Shown: positions 1-8,093 of the stretch, in pieces
Position numbering within the stretch: position 1 is the stretch's first letter
How the letters are laid out: every line of letters starts with the position of its first letter
Origin: a bacterium
Lineage (GTDB): Bacteria > Zhuqueibacterota > QNDG01 > JAFGCO01
Direction: 5' to 3'
NCBI GenBank assembly: GCA_016930535.1
Contig: JAFGGN010000087.1
Span: 1 to 56,034 of the forward strand
Length of the DNA stretch: 56,034 bases
Made by a program: the position numbers and the translations under genes
Notes under the pieces: generated by a model
Databases searched by the model: none
Seen by the model: the letters and a program-made list of their open reading frames with translations, nothing else
Told to the model about the DNA's origin: nothing

Positions 1-89
1 AGATTCCGAAGATTCTCTTTCTCCTTGACTTGCATGTGTTAAGCACGCCGCCAGCGTTCGTCCTGAGCCAGGATCAAACTCTCCGTTGT
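1..89 (-). rRNA. rrs: 16S ribosomal RNA, 5' end only
   Basis: Read on the minus strand, this is the start of a small-subunit rRNA. It has the universal 27F site (GAGTTTGATCCTGGCTCAG), followed by the conserved GAACGCTGGCGGCGTGCTTAA and ACATGCAAGTC blocks. The 5' end was placed by aligning GAGTTTGATC to E. coli positions 9-18. The rest of the gene runs off the left edge of the window. Confidence 0.97.
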
Positions 90-212
90 AAATATGAAAT
101 AATTTATAAACGGAATTTGTCCTGTATTCATTTCGAAGGCCGTGCACGCGAATGTTTCAATGAACAAAATTTTTGCATTCCTTGAGGTTAGCGCCTCCTG
201 AATGCGTTTTAT

Positions 213-241
213 AATATATATTCTTTATTTTACAATGTCAA
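213..241 (-). promoter_or_regulatory. 16S rRNA promoter, proximal (P2)
   Basis: On the minus strand there is a perfect -35 TTGACA (236-241), a 17-nt spacer and a -10 TATATT (213-218). An A/T-rich stretch that could serve as an UP element lies directly upstream (about 242-270). It sits about 120 nt before the 16S 5' end, a normal leader length for rRNA. Confidence 0.8.
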
Positions 242-303
242 GCAAAATTTAATTTTGTTGTTATTTTTTGCCTGACCGATCCCCTTTTCATTTGGGGCCT
301 ATA

Positions 304-332
304 ATTATACACAATCCGCTTTCGAAAGTCAA
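304..332 (-). promoter_or_regulatory. 16S rRNA promoter, distal (P1)
   Basis: On the minus strand there is a -35 TTGACT (327-332), a 17-nt spacer and a perfect -10 TATAAT (304-309). It is in tandem with the TTGACA/TATATT promoter about 90 nt downstream, the usual P1/P2 layout of an rRNA operon. It lies just after the terminator of the preceding gene. Confidence 0.8.
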
Positions 333-352
333 GACCTTTTTCATTGAAAATC

Positions 353-386
353 AAAAAAAATGACCTTCAGCTGAGAAGGTCATTTT
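353..386 (-). terminator. Rho-independent terminator of the 58-aa gene
   Basis: A perfect 12-bp stem (357-368 with 375-386, core AATGACCTTC/GAAGGTCATT) closes a 6-nt loop. On the minus strand it is followed by a run of T. It separates the small upstream gene from the rRNA promoters. Confidence 0.9.
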
Positions 387-434
387 ATTAATCCTGTAAA
401 ACTGCTCGAAAGCGAATCGGGCCGTTCCTATCGT

Positions 435-611
435 TCAGACATTGGTTTTTTCCCAGTCCGCCTTTTTCACAAACTTGGTTAAATTTCTTCCATCACTCGT
501 TTTGGCTCTTAACGCATACCGCTCTTTCCCGGGCTCTCCATATTTCACTTTTTCAGTGACCTCGACTTCAACTTTCTTCCTCAACTTGACATCATAAAAA
601 ATATCTTTCAT
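435..611 (-). CDS. 58-aa conserved-looking small basic protein
   Basis: A short frame beginning MKDIFYDVKLRKKVEVEV and ending KKADWEKTNV is preceded by a good ribosome-binding site (GGGAG, about 7 nt before the ATG) and followed by a perfect intrinsic terminator. The protein is Lys/Val/Glu-rich with an alternating beta-strand pattern and no membrane segment or signal peptide. The flanking signals argue that it is a real, separately transcribed gene. I do not recognise the family and assign no function. Confidence 0.7.
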   Translation of the reverse strand: MKDIFYDVKLRKKVEVEVTEKVKYGEPGKERYALRAKTSDGRNLTKFVKKADWEKTNV

Positions 612-796
612 TTTTCTTCTCCCTTCTATTAAAAATTCTGGGTATGCTTAATGTCGCAGAGTCACGGAAATTGGCTTCCTATACTCAAATATAGTACATT
701 TTTAATGGAGGATCAATACAATTTTTCATTTTCGGGCTCATAATATAAAAATTCATGATTCGGTCCTGAACGACAGTCAGCCGGGTTTTTAACGGT

Positions 797-1267
797 TTAC
801 AACCCGATCAGGTCCGCATCATCCTCTGCTCTCGGACTGCTCTCCCTTTGCTTTTCGATCAGTTTGCCTTCCACGGACAGCTCGGTATGAGGTATGACCT
901 CGAGCCGTTCGCGATTGATCGGCATGCCCGTGACACGGCATATCCCGTAGGTGCGGTTCTGAATCCTTTCGAGTGCACGATCCAGATATCCGATCAGACG
1001 TTCCTGCCTGTCGATCATCCTGTATATGTATTCACGATCCGTCGCGACCGAGGCCGAGTCCGCCATATGATAGGCGTATTCCGAATCCTCGTCCAGATCG
1101 GCCTTGTTGTCGCTCACCACCTGGGACCTGAGACATTCGATTTCTTCGAGGGCCTCGCGTCTTTTCTCCAAAATCAAATCCTGAAAAAATGCCAGATCCT
1201 CATCCGTCCATGGATATTTGGATTTTTTCGACCCTTCGGCTGCTGATTTCTTTTCTGCTTTTGCCAT
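797..1267 (-). CDS. DksA/TraR-family protein with degenerate zinc finger
   Basis: The protein is about 156 aa. It has a Lys-rich N-terminus, a long helical hairpin (about residues 25-105) with several acidic positions, and a C-terminal DksA/TraR motif (YGICRVTGMPINRERLEVIPHT). DksA proteins bind the RNA polymerase secondary channel and, with ppGpp, tune rRNA promoters. Of the four zinc-ligand cysteines in the canonical family only the first remains; the others are Thr, Ser and Gly, as in many Bacteroidetes relatives. The start was set at the ATG at 1267, which has AAAGGA five nt upstream, rather than the adjacent GTG. Its closeness to the 16S gene is suggestive but proves nothing about targets. 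Confidence 0.85.
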   Translation of the reverse strand: MAKAEKKSAAEGSKKSKYPWTDEDLAFFQDLILEKRREALEEIECLRSQVVSDNKADLDEDSEYAYHMADSASVATDREYIYRMIDRQERLIGYLDRALERIQNRTYGICRVTGMPINRERLEVIPHTELSVEGKLIEKQRESSPRAEDDADLIGL

Positions 1268-1398
1268 CACATTCCTTTGACGTTACTGCCGAAAAACCTG
1301 GCCATAGAACCGGCTGAAGACCGTTTGACCCGCTCCAAGATAATATCGAATTCTTTAAACTGCAATAAAAAATTTTGGATCCGGGAATACGGACCTTT

Positions 1399-1953
1399 TC
1401 AAACGATAACCACAAGGATTTCTGCCGGATTTTGATCTAAAGCCTTAATTGCATGTTTATTCTCGCTTTGAAACATCAATGAATCACCGGGTTCAAGAAC
1501 GAGCCGGGCATCATTGATCGTCACCTCGATTCTTCCGGACAGCACATAATGGAACTCCTGGCCGGGATGTGTGTTGAACCGATGTACTGCATCCGGCTTC
1601 TCGGGAGGTACCTGAACGACAAGCGGTTCGATTTTTTTATTCGCAAAACCGGCACACAAACTCTGATAATCATAGGCCTTCTGACGGTCCACGGAAATGC
1701 CCTGGCCCGCCCGGGTCAATGCATAAAGCTGCTGACTCGGCTCTTCACCCGTCAGCAGCTCGCTCAGTTCCACTCCGTATTTCTTTGCGGCCACATACAG
1801 GAAACTGACCGGAATTTCTTCCTCACCCGCTTCATAGGCCCTGAGCTCATTCGGAGATAATTCGAATGCAGCCGCCGCCCATTCAAGGGAAATTTCATTC
1901 TCCTCCCTTACTTTTTTCAGACGTTTGGCAATTTGAATCAATTGTTTGCTCAT
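1399..1953 (-). CDS. XRE-family regulator with C-terminal cupin domain
   Basis: The 184-aa protein has an N-terminal XRE helix-turn-helix (about residues 8-62). A small cupin_2 barrel follows (about 105-184), with a HPGQEFHYVLSGR motif and a second motif around FQSENKHAIKAL. HTH-cupin regulators bind DNA and sense a small molecule through the barrel. It lies 40 nt downstream of the metal-transporter permease on the same strand, so it may be cotranscribed. A metal or metabolite effector is only a guess. The ATG is preceded by TGGAGA. Confidence 0.85.
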   Translation of the reverse strand: MSKQLIQIAKRLKKVREENEISLEWAAAAFELSPNELRAYEAGEEEIPVSFLYVAAKKYGVELSELLTGEEPSQQLYALTRAGQGISVDRQKAYDYQSLCAGFANKKIEPLVVQVPPEKPDAVHRFNTHPGQEFHYVLSGRIEVTINDARLVLEPGDSLMFQSENKHAIKALDQNPAEILVVIV

Positions 1954-1993
1954 GGCTTCTCCAATAATATTGATAACGGCGATCGAACATCTG

Positions 1994-2797
1994 TTATTGA
2001 CGGACCTGTCTGATCAGCAGCGTCAAAAAATAGACCGATGTACCCAAAACCACAATGGTCGCTCCGGCCGGCGTATCCAGCATATAGGAAAGCAGCAAGC
2101 CGCCGATCATCATGCACACACTGTAAATAACACTGATCAATATGACCTTTTTATACTGATTTGAAAACAGCATGCCGTAGGTGGCCGGCAATACGGTCAG
2201 GGCGGAAATCAGGATAATACCGACCACTTTCATGGCGATTACAATGACAAACGCCAGGATGATGAGCAGCAGATATTCCAGAGTTGCGACCGGGACGCCG
2301 CTCACACCGGCCACCGGCTCATCGAACGACATAAACATCAGTTTTTGCATAAAAATCAGAATAAACGGGATAAAGAATACGGCCACGGCCAGCGTTATCG
2401 CGACATCGGCTCCTGTTACTCCCAGAATGTTCCCGAAAAGATACCCCGTCAGATCGAATGTATATGCTTTTTTCAGTGAGATAAACAGAACACCGAGTGC
2501 CATGGCAAAAGAAAAGAAAATGCCGATGCCCGCATCCATACTGAGCCGTCCCGTGCGCCGCGTGCGTCCGATGCTAACGGCCGCGGCCATGCAGAATATC
2601 AGTGCCGTGACGAGCGGATGAATCCCGATCAGCAAGCCGAGCGCCACGCCCCCGAATGCCATATGGGCGATCCCTGCACCGAGAAACGCCATTCTCCGGA
2701 GCACGATAAAGAAGGAAATCAGCCCGAAAACGATGCCGATCAGAATGCTGATCAGAAGCGCATGCTGAAAAAATGTCAGCGAAAGCATCTCTAACAT
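1994..2797 (-). CDS. znuB: Zinc/manganese ABC transporter permease (ABC-3 family)
   Basis: The protein is about 267 aa, with eight or so hydrophobic segments and the family's early ISILIGIVFGL, FLGAGIAHMAFGG and DAGIGIFFSF motifs. It is the inner-membrane channel of a Zn2+/Mn2+ importer. The start is taken at the ATG at 2797, preceded by GAGAA, which overlaps the ATPase stop codon by a few bases. The longer frame upstream lies entirely inside the ATPase gene and lacks a good ribosome-binding site. Metal specificity cannot be read from the permease. Confidence 0.9.
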   Translation of the reverse strand: MLEMLSLTFFQHALLISILIGIVFGLISFFIVLRRMAFLGAGIAHMAFGGVALGLLIGIHPLVTALIFCMAAAVSIGRTRRTGRLSMDAGIGIFFSFAMALGVLFISLKKAYTFDLTGYLFGNILGVTGADVAITLAVAVFFIPFILIFMQKLMFMSFDEPVAGVSGVPVATLEYLLLIILAFVIVIAMKVVGIILISALTVLPATYGMLFSNQYKKVILISVIYSVCMMIGGLLLSYMLDTPAGATIVVLGTSVYFLTLLIRQVRQ

Positions 2798-3582
2798 TTT
2801 GTTTTCTCGCATGTCTGGCAATGGTGGCTGTGATACACGAACTGCACGTTCTCTCCGAAAACCTTTTGCAAAGCCTCGGAAGGAATGCAATCCGTGGGTT
2901 TCCCATGAAAATGAATCCGGCGGTTCAGACAGGCGATCCTGTCCACAACGCCGGAAACCGCGCCGATATCGTGTGACACGAGAAGAATAGTCAGATCGTC
3001 ATCATCCCTGAGCTGACGCAGCAGTGCATAAAACCGGTCCTGCGAGACCGTGTCGAGCCCGGTGGCCGGTTCATCCAGAATCAGTATTTCAGGCTGAAGG
3101 GCCATGGCCCTTGCGATCAGCACACGTTGTTTCTGCCCGCCCGACAGGCTGCCGTAATGCGCATGCATCCAATCCTGCATTTCGACTCTCAGCAGGGCTC
3201 TTTCAATGCGCTGCCTTTCTTCGGCGGTCAGCCGGACCGGCAGGTTTTTACGGCCGTAAATTGAAAATGCCACGACATCGAACACGCTCACCGGAAAATG
3301 ATTATTTGCGGCATTCTGCTGCGGCAGAAAACCCATGGATACCGAAAAACTCCGGGACAACCGGTTCTGTCCGAAAATCTGAATTGTTCCGCGAAAGGGG
3401 GACTTCAGCCCCAGCAGCGTATGCAGCAGCGTGGTTTTGCCGCTTCCGTTGGGACCGACAATCGATACAATCTCTTTGCGGGCCACATCCAGATGGATGG
3501 CTTCCAGTACGACGCGTTGTTCATACCTGACCCAGACATCCTCCAGATGAATGGCTGTCCTTTGTTCCCGTTCCCGATTCAA
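2791..3582 (-). CDS. znuC: Zinc/manganese ABC transporter ATP-binding protein
   Basis: The 263-aa ABC ATPase has Walker A GPNGSGKT (about 43-50), signature LSGGQKQR (146-153), Walker B ILILDE (166-171) and an H-loop (VSHD). It powers the ZnuB-like permease. There is no early Met: the only sensible start is TTG at 3582, four nt after GGAGG, overlapping the substrate-binding-protein stop as TTGA. The C-terminus ends in a short His/Cys cluster (HSHHCQTCEKTKC), which could bind metal and report cytoplasmic zinc. That role is inference. Confidence 0.92.
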   Translation of the reverse strand: MNREREQRTAIHLEDVWVRYEQRVVLEAIHLDVARKEIVSIVGPNGSGKTTLLHTLLGLKSPFRGTIQIFGQNRLSRSFSVSMGFLPQQNAANNHFPVSVFDVVAFSIYGRKNLPVRLTAEERQRIERALLRVEMQDWMHAHYGSLSGGQKQRVLIARAMALQPEILILDEPATGLDTVSQDRFYALLRQLRDDDDLTILLVSHDIGAVSGVVDRIACLNRRIHFHGKPTDCIPSEALQKVFGENVQFVYHSHHCQTCEKTKC

Positions 3583-4418
3583 AGGGCCTCCAAAAAATCA
3601 GCCAGCTGCTGCGCATTCATGGCCATGTACCTGATATAGCTGTTGCGATCCGGATCCGCCGGATCGCCGAGAATATCGAGATAAAGGCAGACCCCGCCGA
3701 TTTCATTCACAAATGCCGGAATGGCGTTATTCTGGTCACGCGCCCCGGCAATAACGGCACGGATCTGCTGTCGTCTGGCGTCCGCGATCAGACGGCTGAA
3801 TGCACGCATCGAAATTTCATCCCCGTGCCCCTGTTCGACGGTTCCGAAAACTGTCAGATGATAATCCGCCGCAAAACGGTCCCAGGCGGGATGCCATTGA
3901 ATGAAACTGCGCTGCCGGACTGTCGCAAACCGGCGGGCTATGGCTGTATCCAGACTGTCCAGCCGTTCCTGATAGGACAGCGCTCTCGAATGACAGGCTG
4001 CGGAATCCCCGGGTTCGACTGATGACAGCGAGACGGCGATACGATCAACCATTTTTTTGGCCTGCCTTACGGACATCCAGATATGCGGATCACCCTCCGG
4101 CTGACTGTTCAGATAAAACACCGCTGCTCCCGGAGGAAGAAAACGCCCGATCCAGCCATCAAATTCGGGCTGTATGCCGATGAATACGTCGGCCCGTGAG
4201 ATGGCCTGTATCTGCGCAGGCAGCATCTCATACGCATGCGGATCTGCACCCACGGGAACAACCACCTGAACATCGGTCCCCTCCGGTGTGACCTGACGTA
4301 CCATGTCAAAGACCGGGAATATGGAAGTAACAACGGTCATCCGGTCCGAATCCGCCTCGCGTTTCCGGCAGAAAACACCGAGAAACACGATGATCATGAT
4401 GAATAACAGCCGCCTCAT
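3579..4418 (-). CDS. znuA: Zinc/manganese ABC transporter substrate-binding protein
   Basis: The 279-aa periplasmic cluster A-I (ZnuA/TroA) binding protein begins with a hydrophobic export signal (about residues 3-17, ending FLGVFC, an imperfect lipobox). Candidate metal ligands are the His in ADPHAYE (about 61), GDPHIW (about 112) and IQWHPAW (about 176). The His-rich loop seen in many zinc-specific members is missing, so manganese is not excluded. A strong GGGAGG lies before the ATG. It is the first gene of an overlapping znuA-znuC-znuB set, 24 nt downstream of the heptose gene. Confidence 0.9.
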   Translation of the reverse strand: MRRLLFIMIIVFLGVFCRKREADSDRMTVVTSIFPVFDMVRQVTPEGTDVQVVVPVGADPHAYEMLPAQIQAISRADVFIGIQPEFDGWIGRFLPPGAAVFYLNSQPEGDPHIWMSVRQAKKMVDRIAVSLSSVEPGDSAACHSRALSYQERLDSLDTAIARRFATVRQRSFIQWHPAWDRFAADYHLTVFGTVEQGHGDEISMRAFSRLIADARRQQIRAVIAGARDQNNAIPAFVNEIGGVCLYLDILGDPADPDRNSYIRYMAMNAQQLADFLEAL

Positions 4419-4442
4419 CCGACCTCCCTTATCCGGCCCCTC

Positions 4443-5528
4443 TCAGGACCGCCGTTCCCTTTTCAATACCCATTGCGCGGCATCGAGCAGATCTTTCGCA
4501 TAATAATCCGGCTTTCCAGGAAACTCGCCGTCGGCCCCTTTGAACCCCGTTTTCACAAGAATCGTGGTCATGCCCGCCCGTTTTCCGGCTTCCATATCGC
4601 CGGTTCGGTCACCGATGATGATGCTGTTGGCCATGTCGAGATTCAGATCTTCCTTTGCACGGCTGATCAGTGCCTGTGCTGGTTTTCTGCATTCGCACTG
4701 TTCGGATTTTGCGTGCGGGCAGAAATATATTTTATCGACGAGAATACCCGCTTTGGATAAATGCCGGAGCATGGTTCTGTTCACGGCAAAAAAGTCGTGA
4801 ACCGTATAATACCCGATACCGATACCGGGCTGATTGGTGATGACGATAATTCGGTAACCCATGTCCTGAAACTGCTTAATGCCCCGCGCGACATTGGGGA
4901 GCATCTTGAACTGTTCCGGTTCGTGAAGATACAGGACCTCCTCGTTGATGGTTCCGTCCCGGTCCAGGAACACGGCAGGACCGGGCTTGGCCGGCCTGCG
5001 TCTGATATGCACCGTATCTTCAAATGCGACGATTCTTTCCTCCGGAAGTCCTGTCATGCTCTGAATTTTATCGATCAGGGCCGACGTGGACACGGACTGC
5101 CTTAACGGAATCAACCGGACCTCGCCGCCGTATTTTTCGACGATTTCCCTGGACGTCAGTTGGTTTTCTGAATAATCTCCAGCCTTGATATAGTAGTTCG
5201 GTTTCAGGACCTCGATGTTTTTTTCGTTCCGCCGCTCCTTGAAGGAAAATACGTAATCCACGGATTCGAGGGCGGCGACCAGGATCATCCGCTGCTTCAG
5301 CGGTACGACCGGCCGGTTGGCTCCCTTGTATTTCTGAACGGAAGCATCCGTGTTCACACCGACGATCAGGATGTCACAGAGCGCCTTTGCCTGCTCCAGA
5401 TAATCGGCATGCCCTGCATGCATCAGATCGAAGGCGCCGGATGTGAATCCGATCACCTTTTTCCGTGCACGAAGACTGCCGCACAACGCCGTCAGCGTCT
5501 TCCGTGTCTTGATTTTATCCTGGATCAT
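4443..5528 (-). CDS. Fused heptose-phosphate nucleotidyltransferase and GmhB-type phosphatase
   Basis: The 361-aa protein has two enzyme domains. Residues about 20-160 are a cytidylyltransferase-fold nucleotidyltransferase with the HxGH signature (HAGH, 37-40), like the C-terminal half of HldE. Residues about 184-355 are a HAD phosphatase of the GmhB type, with DRDGT (189-193), TNQPG (231-235), a Cys-His...Cys-x-Cys zinc site (C270, H272, C278, C280) and GDRTGD (307-312). Together they cover the dephosphorylation and nucleotide-activation steps of ADP- or GDP-heptose synthesis for lipopolysaccharide or S-layer glycans. The HldE kinase domain is absent here. The ribosome-binding site is weak. 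Confidence 0.88.
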   Translation of the reverse strand: MIQDKIKTRKTLTALCGSLRARKKVIGFTSGAFDLMHAGHADYLEQAKALCDILIVGVNTDASVQKYKGANRPVVPLKQRMILVAALESVDYVFSFKERRNEKNIEVLKPNYYIKAGDYSENQLTSREIVEKYGGEVRLIPLRQSVSTSALIDKIQSMTGLPEERIVAFEDTVHIRRRPAKPGPAVFLDRDGTINEEVLYLHEPEQFKMLPNVARGIKQFQDMGYRIIVITNQPGIGIGYYTVHDFFAVNRTMLRHLSKAGILVDKIYFCPHAKSEQCECRKPAQALISRAKEDLNLDMANSIIIGDRTGDMEAGKRAGMTTILVKTGFKGADGEFPGKPDYYAKDLLDAAQWVLKRERRS

Positions 5529-5723
5529 GATGGTTTAATCTAAAAAGGAATTGGGTAAAAATCAAAACAATTATTGCGTAATAAGAAAATGGCAGGGGCG
5601 CTGAACGGTTACCGATTCCGGATTCCGACGTTCCGCGACAGGATCCGGAGTGACGGATCACGGGTGTTTGAGAATCCGGAACCTGATACATTATTTGAAA
5701 ACCATAATCGCCTGATCACGGAT

Positions 5724-6410
5724 TCATAAAGTTTTCAATCTCAGCATCCAGCTGCGAAATTTCACCAGAGGAATCACGGCCCTGGGCGCTGTATAGCGAA
5801 TCGGTTTATGCTCGATGCAATGCATCACATGTTTCATTGCACGATCCAATCCCATCATAAACGGTCTCATATCCCCCTTGGCCATTTTGGTATCGACAAA
5901 TCCGAATCTGATATTCGTTATCTGGACGCCCTTCGGTTTGAGCGCAAGCGCGAGGCTTTCAAGGTAATTCGAAAATCCCGCTTTCGAAGCATGATAACCG
6001 GGTGCTTCCGGGGACAGCATCTCATCCGCGACACTCGAAAGGCCGATGACCTGCCCTGCGCCCCTGGAGACCATCAACGGGATGACAACAGAAAGAGTTT
6101 TTACCATGCCGAGTAAATTCACTTCAATAATGGTGACTTCATTATCCATATCGTTTACATCCAGCAACTCGCCGACTCCGGCACAGTACATGCACAAATC
6201 GACCGTACCGTCCTTTTTCAAAACCGCGTTCAGTTTTTCCCCGAATCCGGGTTCGCGCACATCGGCAATAATGTGGCTATACTTCTTATCTTTAAGCCGC
6301 GATCCGCTCCTGGAAATACCGGTGACCTGCCATCCGCGTTTCAGCAGTCCGGCTGTCACGGCAAGTCCGATGCCATCCGAATTGCCGATGATCAGTGCAT
6401 TTTTACTCAT
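5724..6410 (-). CDS. Short-chain dehydrogenase/reductase (SDR)
   Basis: The 228-aa classical SDR has an N-terminal NAD(P)-binding glycine motif (GNSDGIG, about residues 9-15), the YCAG strand turn, and a catalytic Ser with the YHASK motif (Tyr and Lys in the middle third). It should reduce or oxidise a small carbonyl or alcohol substrate with NAD(P)H. The substrate cannot be told. It is a stand-alone gene with a good AAGGAG site before the ATG and non-coding flanks of about 200-300 nt. Confidence 0.85.
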   Translation of the reverse strand: MSKNALIIGNSDGIGLAVTAGLLKRGWQVTGISRSGSRLKDKKYSHIIADVREPGFGEKLNAVLKKDGTVDLCMYCAGVGELLDVNDMDNEVTIIEVNLLGMVKTLSVVIPLMVSRGAGQVIGLSSVADEMLSPEAPGYHASKAGFSNYLESLALALKPKGVQITNIRFGFVDTKMAKGDMRPFMMGLDRAMKHVMHCIEHKPIRYTAPRAVIPLVKFRSWMLRLKTL

Positions 6411-6710
6411 GTCTCCGTCTCCTTATGAAATGAAAGTTGGTTCGGTCCGATACCAGATGCGGCCAGCCAATGGCCTTTTGATCCTGTCCGGAATCAGGAA
6501 GTTTATTTGTATCGGGAAATGGAAGGAAATATTCGCAGGCAATGATATACAGGCGCTGCCAGATCCTGCCTTAACCACTTCAGCTCATGGCCCACACATT
6601 CGTGAACGGCCGGGACAGACAGCATCTGTCTGATTCATTCTGAATGTCAGCGTGGCGCCACCGCCCCTGACCATAAAATCCTGGACGGTGGCAATAAACA
6701 AATATTCCCG
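6411..6710. other. Intergenic stretch, nothing recognised
   Basis: These 300 nt lie between the SDR gene start and the peptidase gene stop. Frames crossing it on either strand lack family motifs and ribosome-binding sites. I see no tRNA, terminator with a T-run, or repeat. Confidence 0.5.
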
Positions 6711-8084
6711 TCAGAACATCGCGTCCCACGGCGGCAGCAGCACGGGTTCCTGGCCGGCGATTTCAAGCACTTTGGGGCTCAGGAATTTTTTGTGTACCAC
6801 GAGGCGGAATCCATATTCGTCAAACCATCGGTCCGTCATGATGAGATAACCTTTTTGCCCGGCGGAATCGCCCCAGGAATTCTCAAGCAGCCATTTGTCG
6901 GTTGTTCCGTCTGCCAGGGTGTCCACACCCACCAGCGCCATACCATGCGAGGAAGCGCTCTCCTTCGAAAGAATGCGTTCCGTTTTGTTCATGGTGAATT
7001 CAATACCGTACAGGGATTCAAAATCATAATGTTCCGTATCCAGATAACCGGCCTCCCGGTCCAGATATTTGCCGACATCGCAGGAAAAATACATGGCTTC
7101 ACCGGCCAGTAAGGACTTCTTGGCAAAGGCCTTCAGCTCGGCATTGGTCAGGTTGACATACGTCCAGTTCGTACCTTCCTGCAGATTACGGTCGCGGTCG
7201 ATCTCGTACAGCCGGTCATAGGGCCGCGTGGGATCGTTCATCAGCATCACGTAATCCCCCAGGTCCACACCGATCACATCCGTAAAAAATGAACGGGGTG
7301 TATAAGTTTTATACTCACTGAGGTTGCCGTCCTTGTCTTTATACCGCCAGCGGAAGGTTTCCGGCGGCTCGCCCAGATGAATGGCCAGCAGACGGTAAAT
7401 ATCGCCAAGCATGTCTTCTTTGGCTCTCCTCAGTGCCTTCTCATTTTCACCGCGTTCATGCATCTGCCTGAGACGAACCGCCGCTTCGCGTATTTTCTGC
7501 CGGACCATCGACCGCATATTGCCTGTGGAAGCGCCATGCTCCGTATCGGGCATGATTTCCTTCGGGACCGCGCCGTATTTCTCAACCACATCCACCATCA
7601 TGTTCCAGACACCTCCGTCACCCAGCGCATTGCCGAAAAGCCAGTCCACAACCCGGTCGTCCATGGGTTTGCCGCGCGTTTCAATAATACCTTCCAGGCA
7701 GAGATTCGCCTTTTCCAGCTGATCATAGAAGAAATTGAAGTTTTCCGAGAATTCGAAGGATTCCACATTCAGCCTTTCCCTGGCTTTCTGGCGGATGACG
7801 TTCAATCCGGTAAACAGCCAGCAGCGGCCTGTGGACTTCTGATCCGTAATGCCCTGGATATCGAGCTTCACTGCAAAGTGTGTATCGATCTGCCCCGCCC
7901 GGGCGGCGTTCAGCGCTATTTTTTTAATATCCTGGTTATTGGCAACGACATTGACAACGCCCCTGGGCGTTTTTTCCGCATGATCTCTGCGAAACCTGGA
8001 CAATAACTGTCCGTCGATGGTCTGAGCCGACATCATTCCGGAAAACAGCAGCAGGAGAACAGGGATAAGTACTGACCTTTTCAT
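6711..8084 (-). CDS. Secreted C1B cysteine peptidase (bleomycin hydrolase/PepC-like)
   Basis: The 457-aa papain-fold peptidase of the bleomycin hydrolase family has a cleavable signal peptide (about residues 1-20, ending SAQ). The catalytic set is complete: Gln and Cys in DQKSTGRCWLF, His in SSHGMALVG, and Asn in WLLENSWGD. Cytosolic PepC/bleomycin hydrolase trims peptides as an aminopeptidase. The signal peptide here indicates a periplasmic or secreted form, as is common in Bacteroidetes. It starts 9 nt after the GH5-like gene stop, with a strong AAGGAG site, so both are probably on one transcript. Confidence 0.9.
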   Translation of the reverse strand: MKRSVLIPVLLLLFSGMMSAQTIDGQLLSRFRRDHAEKTPRGVVNVVANNQDIKKIALNAARAGQIDTHFAVKLDIQGITDQKSTGRCWLFTGLNVIRQKARERLNVESFEFSENFNFFYDQLEKANLCLEGIIETRGKPMDDRVVDWLFGNALGDGGVWNMMVDVVEKYGAVPKEIMPDTEHGASTGNMRSMVRQKIREAAVRLRQMHERGENEKALRRAKEDMLGDIYRLLAIHLGEPPETFRWRYKDKDGNLSEYKTYTPRSFFTDVIGVDLGDYVMLMNDPTRPYDRLYEIDRDRNLQEGTNWTYVNLTNAELKAFAKKSLLAGEAMYFSCDVGKYLDREAGYLDTEHYDFESLYGIEFTMNKTERILSKESASSHGMALVGVDTLADGTTDKWLLENSWGDSAGQKGYLIMTDRWFDEYGFRLVVHKKFLSPKVLEIAGQEPVLLPPWDAMF

Positions 8085-8093
8085 GGAGACTCC

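Noticed and set aside
6430..6460. GGTTCGGTCC resembling a tRNA T-arm
   Set aside because: No matching acceptor, D-arm or anticodon arm around it.
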